Assembly (NCBI GenBank): GCA_014378705.1
Contig: JACMND010000047.1
Location: forward strand, 1 to 63,024
Direction: 5' to 3'
Length of the DNA stretch: 63,024 bases
DNA from: Pedobacter sp.
Lineage (GTDB): Bacteria; Bacteroidota; Bacteroidia; Sphingobacteriales; Sphingobacteriaceae
Shown here: one piece after another, positions 35,254-44,599 of the stretch
Position numbering within the stretch: the first letter of the stretch is position 1
Layout: every line of letters starts with the position of its first letter
Translations under genes and position numbers: made by a program
The notes under the pieces: generated by a model
What the model was told of the DNA's origin: nothing
What the model saw: only the letters and a program-made list of their open reading frames with translations
Database searches by the model: none

Positions 35254-35290
35254 ATAACAATAATTTTATAGCTTTAAAACTCATTTCCAT

Positions 35291-35803
35291 TTATCCCACA
35301 GGAGAAATCCCCAGATACCCGGCCAGTTTCTCCGCCGTCATATCCGTACCGCTTACCATAAATTGGGCCTGGCGATAATACACTTCTCTTCCCTCCAGTT
35401 TAGTTTTAATATAGTTTACCAATTCTTCATGATTAAAGCCTTGAATAAGCGGCCGTTCCCTTTTAGAGTTTATTAAGCGGTCAGCCAAAGATGCTGCTTT
35501 CATAGAGAGATAAACCGTTTTTCCCTGTTGGTTCATCCAGTTTATATTGTCAAAATAACAGGGAGAGCCACCGCCGGTTGCGATGATTGTGTTTACTCCA
35601 TATTCAGAACTTTGTAGCACATCTTTCTCCAATTGGCGAAAGCTACCTTCTCCATACAATGCAAAATATTCAGCAATGGTCATTTGTACTTTTGCTTCAA
35701 TCAGTTTATCAAGATCTAAAAAATGATAGTTTATGTAGTGGGCCAATTTGCGGCCTAAACTGCTTTTTCCACTTCCCATAAAACCAACCAGGAATATCTT
35801 CAT
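35291..35803 (-). CDS. aroK: Shikimate kinase
   Basis: 170 residues, usual size. Walker A is GFMGSGKSSLG at 7-17. The shikimate-binding acid is in HFLDLDKLIE, GGGSPCY holds the glycine-rich loop, and RERPLIQGF is the LID region. It phosphorylates shikimate at the 3-OH in aromatic amino acid synthesis. It has no other aro genes nearby, and its promoter region (35804-35887) is short and AT-rich. Confidence 0.93.
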   Translation of the reverse strand: MKIFLVGFMGSGKSSLGRKLAHYINYHFLDLDKLIEAKVQMTIAEYFALYGEGSFRQLEKDVLQSSEYGVNTIIATGGGSPCYFDNINWMNQQGKTVYLSMKAASLADRLINSKRERPLIQGFNHEELVNYIKTKLEGREVYYRQAQFMVSGTDMTAEKLAGYLGISPVG

Positions 35804-35887
35804 CAGAATACAAGTTGGAGGTTAAAAATTGTTAGTTGGAAATTGGAGACATGTGATAAACAAATTTGATTTTTCATTTAAAATATT

Positions 35888-36331
35888 TTATATGAGCCCT
35901 TCCCGTTTTAGAATAATATAATCCGTAACGGGGGGCATAATTCCCGCGGATTTAAATAAGGTTGCGATTTGACCACGGTGATACGTCGAATGATTGACCA
36001 CATGCACAAAAATATCACTCACCTTACAGGTATATTTTAATCCCAATGAATTTTGATACATTATATTTTCTTCAGGATTTACCTCCTTAAAAATCTTAAC
36101 GATGAGCAGAAAATTCTCCAGATGAATTCTTTCAAACAATTTACGGTCATGAATCTGCCAGGCAAAATACGATGTGTGTTCATAAATAATTCGCTTCATC
36201 CAAATATGCTGTGCATTTAAAACATGGCTGAATACTTTTTCTGCTTCCGGCATTTGTTTATCAGACTGATCGAAAATTTCAATTATCTTCTGGTCGGCCG
36301 TTTGTGAATACCTAATCAGTTCAGCAATCAT
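35888..36331 (-). CDS. DinB-like four-helix protein
   Basis: 148 residues from the ATG at 36329-36331. A longer frame from 36367 would overlap the permease gene by 35 bases, so the shorter start is chosen. It has the DinB/DUF664 pattern of metal-binding histidines: FSHVLNAQHIWMKRII near residue 33 and VHVVNHSTYHRGQIATLFKSAG in the last third. The family includes DNA-damage-induced proteins and bacillithiol-dependent transferases. The specific role is unknown. Almost no gap to the permease suggests a shared transcript. Confidence 0.82.
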   Translation of the reverse strand: MIAELIRYSQTADQKIIEIFDQSDKQMPEAEKVFSHVLNAQHIWMKRIIYEHTSYFAWQIHDRKLFERIHLENFLLIVKIFKEVNPEENIMYQNSLGLKYTCKVSDIFVHVVNHSTYHRGQIATLFKSAGIMPPVTDYIILKREGLI

Positions 36332-36332
36332 A

Positions 36333-37391
36333 TCAAACAAGTTTAACCCGGGGGTCAATAAATGCATAAGCGATATCCACCAGGATATTGATGATCACAA
36401 AAATAAACGCCACAAAAAGGATTGAGCCCATCACTACCGGAAAGTCAGAAAGTTCAAGCGCATCAACCGTAGCTTTTCCTAAGCCATTGTACCCGAAAAT
36501 ATACTCTACAAAAAAAGAACCTGCCAGCAGGGAAGCAAACCAACCGGAAATGGCGGTTATAACCGGATTTAACGCATTTTTTAAGGCATGGCCGTAAATT
36601 ACCTGGCGGTTGCTTAAGCCTTTTGCTCTCGCGGTACGGATGTAATCCTGGCTTAAAACATCTAGCATGGCGCTTCGCGTAAGCTGAACAATAATTGCCA
36701 GTGGGCGTAATCCCAGGGTGATCATTGGCAAAACAAGGTTTTTCCACGTCATCACCTCTCCCCGGAAGGGATCATAATTGTATAAGCTGCCAGACATATT
36801 TAAACCGGTGTAATCTCCTAACACAAACCCGAAAAGCCATGCGATAATAATGCCCGCAAAAAACGAAGGCGATGAAATGCCAAGTATGGCAAACGCGTTT
36901 GCCGACCGGTCTATCCAGGTATCCTTGTTTACAGCAGAGGTAATGCCCAGAAAAATACCGATTACTGTAGCGAAGATCATGGCAGTAGTTGCTAAAATAA
37001 ATGTATTCGGTATGGTTTCTGCCAGAATATTACTTACATCCCTTTTGGTTTGGTAAGACCGGCGCAGATACGGCCATTTTAAAACTAGAGCCTTTTCTTT
37101 TCCCACTGAAAAAACCTTTATATATTGATATTTGGCTTTGCTTACAGAATCACTTTGGTGGATAGAAAGAGGCAACAGATCGTTTACATAATATACAAAC
37201 TGAACTGGAATCGGCTTATCCAAACCAAATTCCTTTCTCACTGCTTCAAGGGATTGAACATCAGATCGTTGACCTTGCGTCATCCGGGCAGGATCGCCGG
37301 GCAAAATATTAAACAGAAAAAAAACTACGACCGTTATACCGGCTAAAACAGCCAGACCGTAAGAAACTTTCCGTAACGCGTAACCTAACAT
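36333..37391 (-). CDS. ABC transporter permease, oligopeptide/dipeptide (DppB/OppB) type
   Basis: 352 residues, about six membrane helices. The start MLGYALRKVSYGLAVLAGITVVVFFLFNILPGDPAR and the EAA-type loop DYIRTARAKGLSNRQVIYGHALKNALNP identify the DppB/OppB permease. An insertion of about 50 soluble residues (ISIHQ... to RRSYQTKRD) in the first periplasmic loop is seen in Bacteroidota members. The matching second permease, ATPases and binding protein are not in the neighbourhood, so these must be encoded elsewhere. Confidence 0.9.
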   Translation of the reverse strand: MLGYALRKVSYGLAVLAGITVVVFFLFNILPGDPARMTQGQRSDVQSLEAVRKEFGLDKPIPVQFVYYVNDLLPLSIHQSDSVSKAKYQYIKVFSVGKEKALVLKWPYLRRSYQTKRDVSNILAETIPNTFILATTAMIFATVIGIFLGITSAVNKDTWIDRSANAFAILGISSPSFFAGIIIAWLFGFVLGDYTGLNMSGSLYNYDPFRGEVMTWKNLVLPMITLGLRPLAIIVQLTRSAMLDVLSQDYIRTARAKGLSNRQVIYGHALKNALNPVITAISGWFASLLAGSFFVEYIFGYNGLGKATVDALELSDFPVVMGSILFVAFIFVIINILVDIAYAFIDPRVKLV

Positions 37392-37393
37392 GC

Positions 37394-38548
37394 TTAATAT
37401 TTTTCGAAATAAGTTTTTGCCAGTTGGTTATAGGAGGGCATAGAATGGAAATGCCACTTGTCTATCACCGTACCATTCTTCATCAAAATCAAACCAGGGT
37501 TTGCACGCACCATACTTTTAAGGGGAATGGCATCAGCATAAAATATTTCCATAATCAGTTTATTTGTTTTGCCAAATTCTTCAGCACCTGATGCTGACGC
37601 TGATGTGAGCAGAACAGTGCGGATGTTGAAATTTTCAGATGCGTTCATGGCAATGGCGTTCAGATTTCCAATAGCCCGTTTATCGGTATGATCCAAATCG
37701 TATGCTACAATTACCAAATTGTAATATGGATTTTCTATAATTTCTGTAGTGTAATCTGTTCCTTGCGAATCACTAATTTTCAAATCTTTAATCTTAACCT
37801 CGAAACCCTTTTGTATCAGTTTACTTTTTGAATCGCCAAAAATTTCCCAGTTAGTATCTTTCCAAATTTCTGTTTTTAAATACTCTTTGTCGGTCATTGA
37901 TTTAGTTACGCCCGTACTTTTATTTTTTAAGGTATAAGTGATTTGATACACATCAGGTTGCGCACCCGCAGGCATTACCATTAAAGAGGGCAGATTATTG
38001 CCTTTTTTATAAGGCAGAAAATCAAGTACCGGAAGAAAATTATAGGTAAATAAACCAAATCCTAGGGAAATAAAAATAATGAAAACCATCATAACCTGTT
38101 GCGCTTTCACTTGAGGAACTACTGGTTTGATGTGCTGGCGATTGAGGAATATAAAGACAATTAAAACCAGAAGAACAAGATCCTTACTAAAAGATTGCCA
38201 TGGAGTTAGCGGAATGGCATCGCCAAAACAACCGCATGAGGTAACTACTTCAAAAAAAGCAGAATAAAACGTAAGGAAAGTAAAAAATATAATCAAACTT
38301 AATAACCCTAAGGTTACTATTCTTACAAAAAACCCGAGCAGAAGCAAAGCACCCAAAACAATTTCTATGGTACAAAGCAAAATGGCAATCGATGTGGCGT
38401 AATCATGCAGGAAAGAAATATGAAAAACTTCAAAATATTCCTGCAGCTTATAACCGAAACCCAACGGATCATTGGCTTTAATAAGGCCTGAAAAAATAAA
38501 AAGTATCCCTACAAAATAGCGGCTAATTTTAGGTAAAAAATTCTTCAT
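37394..38548 (-). CDS. DoxX-type membrane protein of the BT_3928 family
   Basis: 384 residues. The N-terminal third has four helices of the DoxX/MauE kind (ISRYFVGILFIFSGLIKANDPLGFGYKL, IEIVLGALLLLGFF, then SCGCFGDAIPLTPWQSFSKDLVLL). A fifth helix is near residues 150-170, followed by a periplasmic domain of about 200 residues that ends with a thioredoxin-like strand pattern (NPGLILMKNGTVIDKWHFHSMPSY). The CGCFGD motif is shared with redox-linked MauE proteins. Function unknown; it may handle electrons or thiols at the membrane. It ends 2 bp before the permease start. Confidence 0.8.
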   Translation of the reverse strand: MKNFLPKISRYFVGILFIFSGLIKANDPLGFGYKLQEYFEVFHISFLHDYATSIAILLCTIEIVLGALLLLGFFVRIVTLGLLSLIIFFTFLTFYSAFFEVVTSCGCFGDAIPLTPWQSFSKDLVLLVLIVFIFLNRQHIKPVVPQVKAQQVMMVFIIFISLGFGLFTYNFLPVLDFLPYKKGNNLPSLMVMPAGAQPDVYQITYTLKNKSTGVTKSMTDKEYLKTEIWKDTNWEIFGDSKSKLIQKGFEVKIKDLKISDSQGTDYTTEIIENPYYNLVIVAYDLDHTDKRAIGNLNAIAMNASENFNIRTVLLTSASASGAEEFGKTNKLIMEIFYADAIPLKSMVRANPGLILMKNGTVIDKWHFHSMPSYNQLAKTYFEKY

Positions 38549-38566
38549 AACAAATATTACAACCAG

Positions 38567-39109
38567 CTATTTTAATCCCAATTTAATCAACGCAAAAACA
38601 GCGTAATTAAGCATATCCTGATAGTTTGCTTTTACTCCTTCTGAAGCGAGTGTTTGACCGCTGTTATCTTCAATTTGCTTTACGCGTAGCAATTTCATAA
38701 GGATCAGATCTGTTAAAGAACTGATGCGCATATCACGCCAAGCCTCGCCGTAGTCATGATTCTTTGCGTACATTAACTCGGTGGTTTCTTTAATTTTTTC
38801 GTCATAAATCCTGCTGACGATGTCTTCTGAAATTTCATTGGCAACCATCGGGTCCAGTTCCATTTGCATCATCGCGATGACGCAATAATTAACGATTCCA
38901 ATATATTCTGAGGTGATACTTTCACCTACTTTAGAAATTTTTTTTTCTTCCAGTGTCCTGATCCTTTGAGCTTTAATAAAAATCTGATCTGTAATGGATG
39001 AGATTCTAAGTATGCGCCACGCGGTTCCGTAATCCGCTGTTTTTTTTATGAAAAGTGCTTTACAGATTTGGATTACTGATTGGTACTCTGTAGAAGTATG
39101 ATTAGCCAA
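38567..39109 (-). CDS. DUF1599 protein (internal duplication)
   Basis: 180 residues built from two similar halves: TADYGTAWRILRISSITDQIFIKAQRIRTLEE near residue 23 and NHDYGEAWRDMRISSLTDLILMKLLRVKQIED near residue 118. This is the DUF1599 family of Bacteroidota, whose function is not known. It lies divergent to folP, and its downstream neighbour is the BT_3928-type gene with an 18-bp gap; this DUF1599-folP-cdaA grouping is a familiar arrangement in the phylum. Confidence 0.85.
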   Translation of the reverse strand: MANHTSTEYQSVIQICKALFIKKTADYGTAWRILRISSITDQIFIKAQRIRTLEEKKISKVGESITSEYIGIVNYCVIAMMQMELDPMVANEISEDIVSRIYDEKIKETTELMYAKNHDYGEAWRDMRISSLTDLILMKLLRVKQIEDNSGQTLASEGVKANYQDMLNYAVFALIKLGLK

Positions 39110-39160
39110 AACGATGGATTATTTGTTTAAAAGATGAATTAATCAGTATTTTGCTTGCTT

Positions 39161-40024
39161 ATGACCGATAAAAATACATTTTTATATCAAAAGTCAACAC
39201 TTAATGTTGGAGGCCGGCTTTTAGATCTTAGCCAACCGAAAGTGATGGGGATATTAAATTTGACACCCGATTCTTTTTACGATGGAGGAAGAAATAGTAC
39301 GCTTAACACCATACTGAAGCAAACGGGGAAAATGCTTGAAGAGGGAGCGGCAATTATTGATTTGGGAGCTTATTCTTCACGTCCAAACGCTGAACATATT
39401 TCAACCGAAGAGGAACTGAAAAGATTAATTCCTGCTTTAAACGCTGTTACAAACGAATATCCCCATGTCATGATTTCCATCGATACATTTCGGGCCGATA
39501 TCGCAAATGCTGCAATAGAGAACGGGGCGCATATTATTAATGATATTTCTGGCGGCCAAATGGATCAACAGATGTTTAAAACCGTGGCCAGGCTAAAAGT
39601 TCCGTACATATTAATGCACATGAAGGGATCTCCGCAGACGATGATTAAAGAATCAAACTACGATGATATTTTTAAAGAAGTAATTCAATATTTTGTTGAA
39701 AAATTAAGCCAACTCAAAGAGCTCGGGGTAACGGATGTAATTCTTGATCCGGGTTTTGGATTTGCTAAAACATCCGCACAAAGCTATGAGCTTCTTAATA
39801 AATTAGATCAGTTCAAAATGATCGGATTACCAGTTTTAGCGGGTTTATCCAGAAAATCAATGATTTGCAAAGCCCTGGATATAACCCCGGAATTTGCTTT
39901 AAACGGAACAACGGTTGCCAACACCATTGCCTTAACAAAAGGCGCAAAAATACTTCGTGTTCACGATGTTAAAGCAGCAATTGAAGCCATAAAAATAGTA
40001 GCCGAATTAAAGAAAAAAGATTAA
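39161..40024 (+). CDS. folP: Dihydropteroate synthase
   Basis: 287 residues from the ATG at 39161 (an upstream in-frame TTG is less likely). Conserved text: PKVMGILNLTPDSFYDGGR, IIDLGAYSSRPNA, MISIDTFRADIANAAIENGAHIINDISGG, ILMHMKGSPQTM, ILDPGFGFAKT, LAGLSRKSM and ILRVHDVKAA. It joins p-aminobenzoate to the pterin diphosphate in folate synthesis and is the target of sulfonamides. It is followed 94 bp later by cdaA. Confidence 0.95.
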   Translation: MTDKNTFLYQKSTLNVGGRLLDLSQPKVMGILNLTPDSFYDGGRNSTLNTILKQTGKMLEEGAAIIDLGAYSSRPNAEHISTEEELKRLIPALNAVTNEYPHVMISIDTFRADIANAAIENGAHIINDISGGQMDQQMFKTVARLKVPYILMHMKGSPQTMIKESNYDDIFKEVIQYFVEKLSQLKELGVTDVILDPGFGFAKTSAQSYELLNKLDQFKMIGLPVLAGLSRKSMICKALDITPEFALNGTTVANTIALTKGAKILRVHDVKAAIEAIKIVAELKKKD

Positions 40025-40091
40025 GTAGTAAGAATAGAGGATAAACTATTTAATCTTCGGTTATTTAATCCTCATTCTTTATTACCTACTG
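40023..40091 (+). repeat. Imperfect inverted repeat between folP and cdaA
   Basis: AGTAGTAAGAATAGAGGAT near the folP stop is an imperfect inverse of ATCCTCATTCTTTATTACCT at 40068-40087. The RNA could fold into a long hairpin and weaken read-through from folP to cdaA. There is no strong T-run. Confidence 0.4.
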
Positions 40092-40118
40092 CGAATTCAA
40101 TTTTGTACTTTTCGGCTT

Positions 40119-40910
40119 ATGGAAGGATTTGATTTCAGTTTCCTCAACCTACGTTTCCTGGATGTTGTGGATATCCTGCTTGTTGCCATCATTATATACT
40201 ATATTTTCAACCTCATCCGCGGAACCATTGCGTTAAACATTCTTTTAGGCTTGGCGATTATCTATGTGGTTTACCTGGTTGTAAAACAAGCACACATGCG
40301 CCTTCTTACAGAAATTTTAGGCGGTTTTGTTAGTGTTGGATTTATTGCCCTTATCGTTGTATTTCAGCAGGAGATCAGGCGTTTTTTATTGCTGATCGGT
40401 AAAAACGCGTTCATTCAAAAAGATAAAGCGTGGTGGTCATTTTTGTTCGGGCGTAAAGAAATAGAGAAAAACAATTTATCCCGCATTAAGCCCATTATCG
40501 ATGCTTGTAAAAGCATGCAAAAAAGTCGTACAGGTGCTTTACTGGTGTTTGCCAAATATTTTGATGAACAATATTATCAAAATAGTGGGGAACTTATTGA
40601 AGCAAAAATATCCAAGCGTTTGATAGAAAGTATTTTTCAAAAACACAGTCCGTTACACGATGGTGCTGTAATTATTTCTGAAAATAAAATTCGTTGCGCC
40701 AGTTGTATTTTGCCACTAACCGAAAATGATCAGCTACCCCCACAATTCGGTTTACGACACAGGGCCGGAATAGGTATTTCTGAAATGAGTGATGCTGTAG
40801 CGGTGATCGTATCAGAAGAAACAGGCGAAATTGCTTATGCGAAGCAGGGAAGAGTAAGAATGAATTTAAGTTTTATCGAACTAGAAAAACTGCTAAACAG
40901 GGATTATTAG
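40119..40910 (+). CDS. cdaA: Diadenylate cyclase CdaA
   Basis: 263 residues. Three N-terminal membrane helices (about 15-90) are followed by the DAC domain, with the catalytic motifs DGAVII (HSPLHDGAVIISENK) and RHRAGIGISE. It makes cyclic di-AMP from two ATP, controlling osmotic and cell-wall balance. The single regulator partner CdaR found in Firmicutes is not present. The folP-cdaA pairing is conserved in many Bacteroidota. Confidence 0.93.
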   Translation: MEGFDFSFLNLRFLDVVDILLVAIIIYYIFNLIRGTIALNILLGLAIIYVVYLVVKQAHMRLLTEILGGFVSVGFIALIVVFQQEIRRFLLLIGKNAFIQKDKAWWSFLFGRKEIEKNNLSRIKPIIDACKSMQKSRTGALLVFAKYFDEQYYQNSGELIEAKISKRLIESIFQKHSPLHDGAVIISENKIRCASCILPLTENDQLPPQFGLRHRAGIGISEMSDAVAVIVSEETGEIAYAKQGRVRMNLSFIELEKLLNRDY

Positions 40911-40914
40911 GAAA

Positions 40915-40950
40915 AATTACACCGATTAATTCTTAAAAATCGGTGTAATT
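40915..40950. terminator. Bidirectional terminator hairpin between cdaA and bacilliredoxin gene
   Basis: AATTACACCGATT pairs with AATCGGTGTAATT (13 bp, 10-base loop), directly after the cdaA stop and before the convergent gene's stop. A-rich sequence on the left and TTTCTTT on the right let it work on both strands. Confidence 0.75.
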
Positions 40951-40972
40951 TCTTTAAAATCTTTTAAATTAA

Positions 40973-41383
40973 TTAGCAATATTGTTCAAACGCCTGGATC
41001 AGGTTATCAGCAATCATTTGAGCTGGACGGCCTTCTATCTGGTGACGCTCGATAATATGAACCAATTTTCCGTCTTTAAACAAAGCCATAGAAGGCGAAG
41101 AAGGTGGATAAGGCAACATTAATGATCGAGCCTGATCTACCGCTTCTTTTTCCATTCCGGCAAAAACAGTAACGAACTTATCAGGTCTTTTATCTTGCTG
41201 AGAAGCGATTTTTGCAGCCGGCCGGGCATTTGCCGCAGCACAACCACAAACTGAATTTACCATCACAAAAACAGTTCCGTCTGCTTTTATTGCGGTATTA
41301 ACATCATCAGCGGTTCTCAAATCTTCGAAACCTGCGTTAGTTAATTCTTGACGCATAGGCGCCACTAAATATTCTGGGTACAT
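40973..41383 (-). CDS. BrxA/BrxB-type bacilliredoxin
   Basis: 136 residues of the YphP/YqiW (DUF1094) family. The active site NSVCGCAAANARPA holds the CGC motif. The thioredoxin-like fold shows in FVTVFAGMEKEAVDQARSLMLPYPPSSPSMALFKDGKLVHIIERHQIEG. These proteins reduce mixed disulfides between proteins and bacillithiol, so the organism may use bacillithiol; the DinB-type protein at 36 kb would fit but is not proof. Confidence 0.9.
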   Translation of the reverse strand: MYPEYLVAPMRQELTNAGFEDLRTADDVNTAIKADGTVFVMVNSVCGCAAANARPAAKIASQQDKRPDKFVTVFAGMEKEAVDQARSLMLPYPPSSPSMALFKDGKLVHIIERHQIEGRPAQMIADNLIQAFEQYC

Positions 41384-41534
41384 TCTATTTTTTAAGTTTT
41401 GGTTCTACAAAAATACAATTTATAAAAACCATCTTACAAATGCATAATCAAATCATTGTCACAATAGGCTGGTTTGATTTATTCATATTTGCCGGCAAAT
41501 TCTATTTAAAGCAAGGGTCCACTGCATTCAAGTA

Positions 41535-41606
41535 ATTTCTGTTTCGCTTTCCGTTTTAAGCCCTAATAAAAAATCGGAAGATTCCCACTTCAATCTGGTT
41601 TATTTT
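41535..41606 (+). repeat. Dispersed palindromic repeat, copy C
   Basis: GCTTTCCGTTTTAAGCCCTAATAAAAAATCGGAAG followed by CACTTCAATCTGGTTTA has the same blocks as copies A and B near 27.1-27.3 kb. It is more diverged, so the hairpin is weak. The remainder of 41384-41747 is AT-rich and featureless. Confidence 0.4.
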
Positions 41607-41747
41607 GTTCTATCTAACATTATTTAACATGAAATATCATAAACAAAATAGTGCATTTTTAGTTATTATAAGAGTAAAATTATGACGTCACTGCAGGTAG
41701 TTTTAACCAAAAAAATTTAATAATTCTTCCCACTTCAACTAAATTTT

Positions 41748-42986
41748 ATGCAAGTTTTAAAATCCATTACTCGGGCAAAACGGCGCCAAATTCTTTGTCA
41801 GGTGCGTAATTTATCGATGACGCTATTCATTCTTTCTTCTGTTTCAACTTTTGCACAAGACACTACGAGCAGCGTGATTCAAACAAAGTCTGGTCCTGTT
41901 AAAGTTGAAAAGCTTGCGTCCTTAGTTGAGCCTTGGGGTATGGCTTTCTTACCTGATGGAAGTTTACTCGTTACTGAAAAACCAGGACGGTTGCGAATTT
42001 ATAATAAGGGTAAATTATCTGAACCAATAGTTGGTCTTCCGAAAATTGATTACCACGGTCAGGGAGGATTATTAGACGTTGAAATTGATCCGAAATTCCC
42101 GGAAAACAAATTTGTATATTTTTATTTTGTAGAGGCTGATTTAAAGCAACCGGATATAAAACGTGACAATGGTGATCCACGACTAGGCACATATCAGGAT
42201 TATGATGATGCTACTTTAAAGGGAGGTGCGGTTGCCCGTGGCAGGTTAGATGGAAACAAGTTAACAGATACAAAAGTCATTTGGCGCCAGTTTCCAAAGA
42301 TGATTGGCCGGGGACACTTTGGCGGCAGACTAGTATTCGCACCTGACGGAAAACTGCTAATTACATCCGGTGAACGACAGCGATTTGAGCCTGCACAAAA
42401 CATGACCAATAATCTTGGTAAAATTATACGGATCAACCCCGATGGTTCCATCCCAAAAGACAACCCTTTTTTAAATAATAAAGCGGCACGCCCTGATATT
42501 TATACCCTTGGTCATCGTAACCCACTTGGTGCTGCCATAAACCCTACATCAAAACAGTTATGGATCCACGAAATGGGGCCAATGCATGGCGATGAATTAA
42601 ACATTATTGTAGCAGGAAAAAACTATGGCTGGCCGGTTGTAAGTAATGGTGATAATTATGATGGCAGCCCTATTCCCGATCATGAAATGAAACCTGAATT
42701 TGCCGCTCCACTTTTTTATTGGCATCCAGCAATTTCCCCTTCCGGATTTATATTTTATACAGGTAGCCTTTTTAATAAATGGAACGGAAACGCTTTAATT
42801 GGTAGCTTTAATTCAGAAGCATTGGTTAGAATAAAGCTTGAAGGCAATAAAGTCTTAGAAGAAGAACGTATTTGGCTTAATCGTAGAATACGGGATTTGA
42901 TTCAGGCACCTGATGGTTCGGTTTGGATGATAACTGATTCTAAGGAGGGAGAACTTTTGCGCATGACACCTGTTGCTGCCAAATAA
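41748..42986 (+). CDS. PQQ-dependent sugar dehydrogenase (YliI/Asd type)
   Basis: 412 residues. A basic N-terminus (KSITRAKRRQILCQVR) precedes a hydrophobic stretch ending SSVSTFAQ, probably a signal peptide with a long n-region; an internal ATG at 41817 would give a shorter, cleaner signal. The six-bladed propeller is recognisable by LVEPWGMAFLPDGSLLVTEKPGRLRI, YHGQGGLLDVEIDPKFPENKFVYF, GRGHFGGRLVFAPDGKLLITSGER, YTLGHRNPLGAAINP, HEMGPMHGDELNII and YWHPAISPSG. Family enzymes oxidise aldose sugars in the periplasm with PQQ. Few have known substrates. Confidence 0.87.
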   Translation: MQVLKSITRAKRRQILCQVRNLSMTLFILSSVSTFAQDTTSSVIQTKSGPVKVEKLASLVEPWGMAFLPDGSLLVTEKPGRLRIYNKGKLSEPIVGLPKIDYHGQGGLLDVEIDPKFPENKFVYFYFVEADLKQPDIKRDNGDPRLGTYQDYDDATLKGGAVARGRLDGNKLTDTKVIWRQFPKMIGRGHFGGRLVFAPDGKLLITSGERQRFEPAQNMTNNLGKIIRINPDGSIPKDNPFLNNKAARPDIYTLGHRNPLGAAINPTSKQLWIHEMGPMHGDELNIIVAGKNYGWPVVSNGDNYDGSPIPDHEMKPEFAAPLFYWHPAISPSGFIFYTGSLFNKWNGNALIGSFNSEALVRIKLEGNKVLEEERIWLNRRIRDLIQAPDGSVWMITDSKEGELLRMTPVAAK

Positions 42987-43088
42987 TATCTTAATTTATT
43001 CTAAAGGCTGGTAAAACATCCCAAACAAAAAATCTGCAAAGCATAGATAGTAATGCTAATCTCATTTATCGGCAAACCACATTAAGGC

Positions 43089-43120
43089 TTTGAATTTGGA
43101 CAAACTATTAGTTAATTTTG
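43089..43120 (+). promoter_or_regulatory. ahcY promoter (TTTG, 20 nt, TAATTTTG)
   Basis: TTTG at 43089-43092, 20 nt of spacer, and TAATTTTG at 43113-43120 match both boxes of the Bacteroidota promoter at the right spacing. The leader to the ahcY ATG is about 90 nt and holds no structure that I recognise. Confidence 0.65.
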
Positions 43121-43216
43121 TCATGTAATTTAAGTTATTATTAAACTGCATCTACAAATTGCTGTTTCAACTTATATAAAATTAACTTTAAAAATAAGCA
43201 AATTAAATAAACTCAA

Positions 43217-44533
43217 ATGTCATCAGTAGAGACAACGTATCTTCCTTACAAAGTTAAGGACATTACCCTGGCCGAATGGGGGCGCAAAGAAATTGAACTG
43301 GCGGAGGCAGAAATGCCAGGCTTGATGTCGCTTCGTGCGGAATTTGGTCCTGCAAAACCATTAAACGGTGCCCGCATTGCCGGATGTTTGCACATGACTG
43401 TACAAACTGCGGTTCTTATTGAGACGTTGATCGAATTGGGCGCAGAAGTAACCTGGTCGTCATGTAACATTTTTTCAACTCAGGATCATGCTGCTGCGGC
43501 GATTGCTGCGGCTGGTATTCAAGTCTACGCCTGGAAAGGTTTGAATGAGGAAGATTTTGATTGGTGTATTGAGCAAACCTTATTCTTCGGCGAAGACCGT
43601 AAGCCTTTAAACATGATTTTGGATGATGGTGGTGACCTGACCAATATGGTTTTTGATAAATTTCCTGAACTAATTGCACAAATCAAAGGTCTCTCAGAAG
43701 AAACCACTACTGGCGTTCATCGTTTGCATGAGCGGATGAAAAACGGAACATTACACGTTCCGGCAATCAATGTTAATGACTCTGTTACCAAGTCTAAATT
43801 TGACAATAAATATGGATGCCGCGAGTCGCTGGTTGACGCGATTCGTCGTGCAACTGACGTAATGATGGCCGGTAAGGTTGGAGTAGTTTGTGGTTATGGA
43901 GATGTAGGCAAAGGTTCGGCAGATTCGTTAAAAAACGCGGGTGTTCGTGTGATTGTAACCGAAATTGATCCTATTTGTGCTTTGCAGGCCGCTATGGAAG
44001 GTTTTGAAGTTAAAAAACTGAACACAGCTATTAAAGAAGCTGATATTGTCGTAACAGCAACCGGAAATTGTAACATCGTTCGGGGGGAGCATTTTAAAGC
44101 TCTGAAAGATAAAGCGATTGTTTGTAACATAGGCCACTTTGATAATGAAATTGATATGGCCTGGCTAAACGGGAATTACGGCGATACTAAAATTGAAATC
44201 AAACCTCAGGTAGATAAATACACTATTGATGGAAAAGATGTTATTGTTTTAGCTGAAGGCAGGCTTGTTAATTTAGGCTGTGCAACAGGTCATCCATCTT
44301 TTGTAATGTCTGCCTCGTTTACAAACCAAACACTAGCGCAGTTAGAATTGTGGAACAATACCGGTGAGTATGAAAACAAGGTTTATACTTTGCCCAAGCA
44401 TCTGGATGAGAAAGTTGCCCGTTTGCATTTAGCTAAAATCGGGGTTGAACTGGAGGTATTGGATGATTATCAGGCAGATTACATCGGAGTTAAAGTTGAA
44501 GGCCCTTTCAAACCAGAAACATATCGCTATTAA
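43217..44533 (+). CDS. ahcY: Adenosylhomocysteinase
   Basis: 438 residues. The conserved sequence is complete: [70 protein letters not shown], the NAD-binding loop [29 protein letters not shown] and the C-terminal [13 protein letters not shown] with its family-typical Lys/Tyr end. It hydrolyses S-adenosylhomocysteine to adenosine and homocysteine in the activated methyl cycle. It has a strong promoter match and terminator, so it is its own transcription unit. Confidence 0.97.
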   Translation: MSSVETTYLPYKVKDITLAEWGRKEIELAEAEMPGLMSLRAEFGPAKPLNGARIAGCLHMTVQTAVLIETLIELGAEVTWSSCNIFSTQDHAAAAIAAAGIQVYAWKGLNEEDFDWCIEQTLFFGEDRKPLNMILDDGGDLTNMVFDKFPELIAQIKGLSEETTTGVHRLHERMKNGTLHVPAINVNDSVTKSKFDNKYGCRESLVDAIRRATDVMMAGKVGVVCGYGDVGKGSADSLKNAGVRVIVTEIDPICALQAAMEGFEVKKLNTAIKEADIVVTATGNCNIVRGEHFKALKDKAIVCNIGHFDNEIDMAWLNGNYGDTKIEIKPQVDKYTIDGKDVIVLAEGRLVNLGCATGHPSFVMSASFTNQTLAQLELWNNTGEYENKVYTLPKHLDEKVARLHLAKIGVELEVLDDYQADYIGVKVEGPFKPETYRY

Positions 44534-44551
44534 TCTGCAACTATAAATTTT

Positions 44552-44583
44552 AAAAAGCCGATCTTACAAAGAGCGGCTTTTTT
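44552..44583 (+). terminator. Rho-independent terminator after ahcY
   Basis: AAAAAGCCG with TCTT pairs with AAGA and CGGCTTTTT around a 3-base loop, and the T-run continues to six T. It lies 18 bases past the ahcY stop. The A-stretch before it may allow function in both directions. Confidence 0.88.
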
Positions 44584-44599
44584 GCTTCAATTTTAAGCT

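Noticed and set aside
38567-40910. DUF1599-folP-cdaA arrangement as a novel system
   Set aside because: This grouping is a familiar conserved neighbourhood in Bacteroidota and not new.
43121-43216. SAM- or SAH-type riboswitch in the ahcY leader
   Set aside because: The leader is short, AT-rich and shows no conserved stems.
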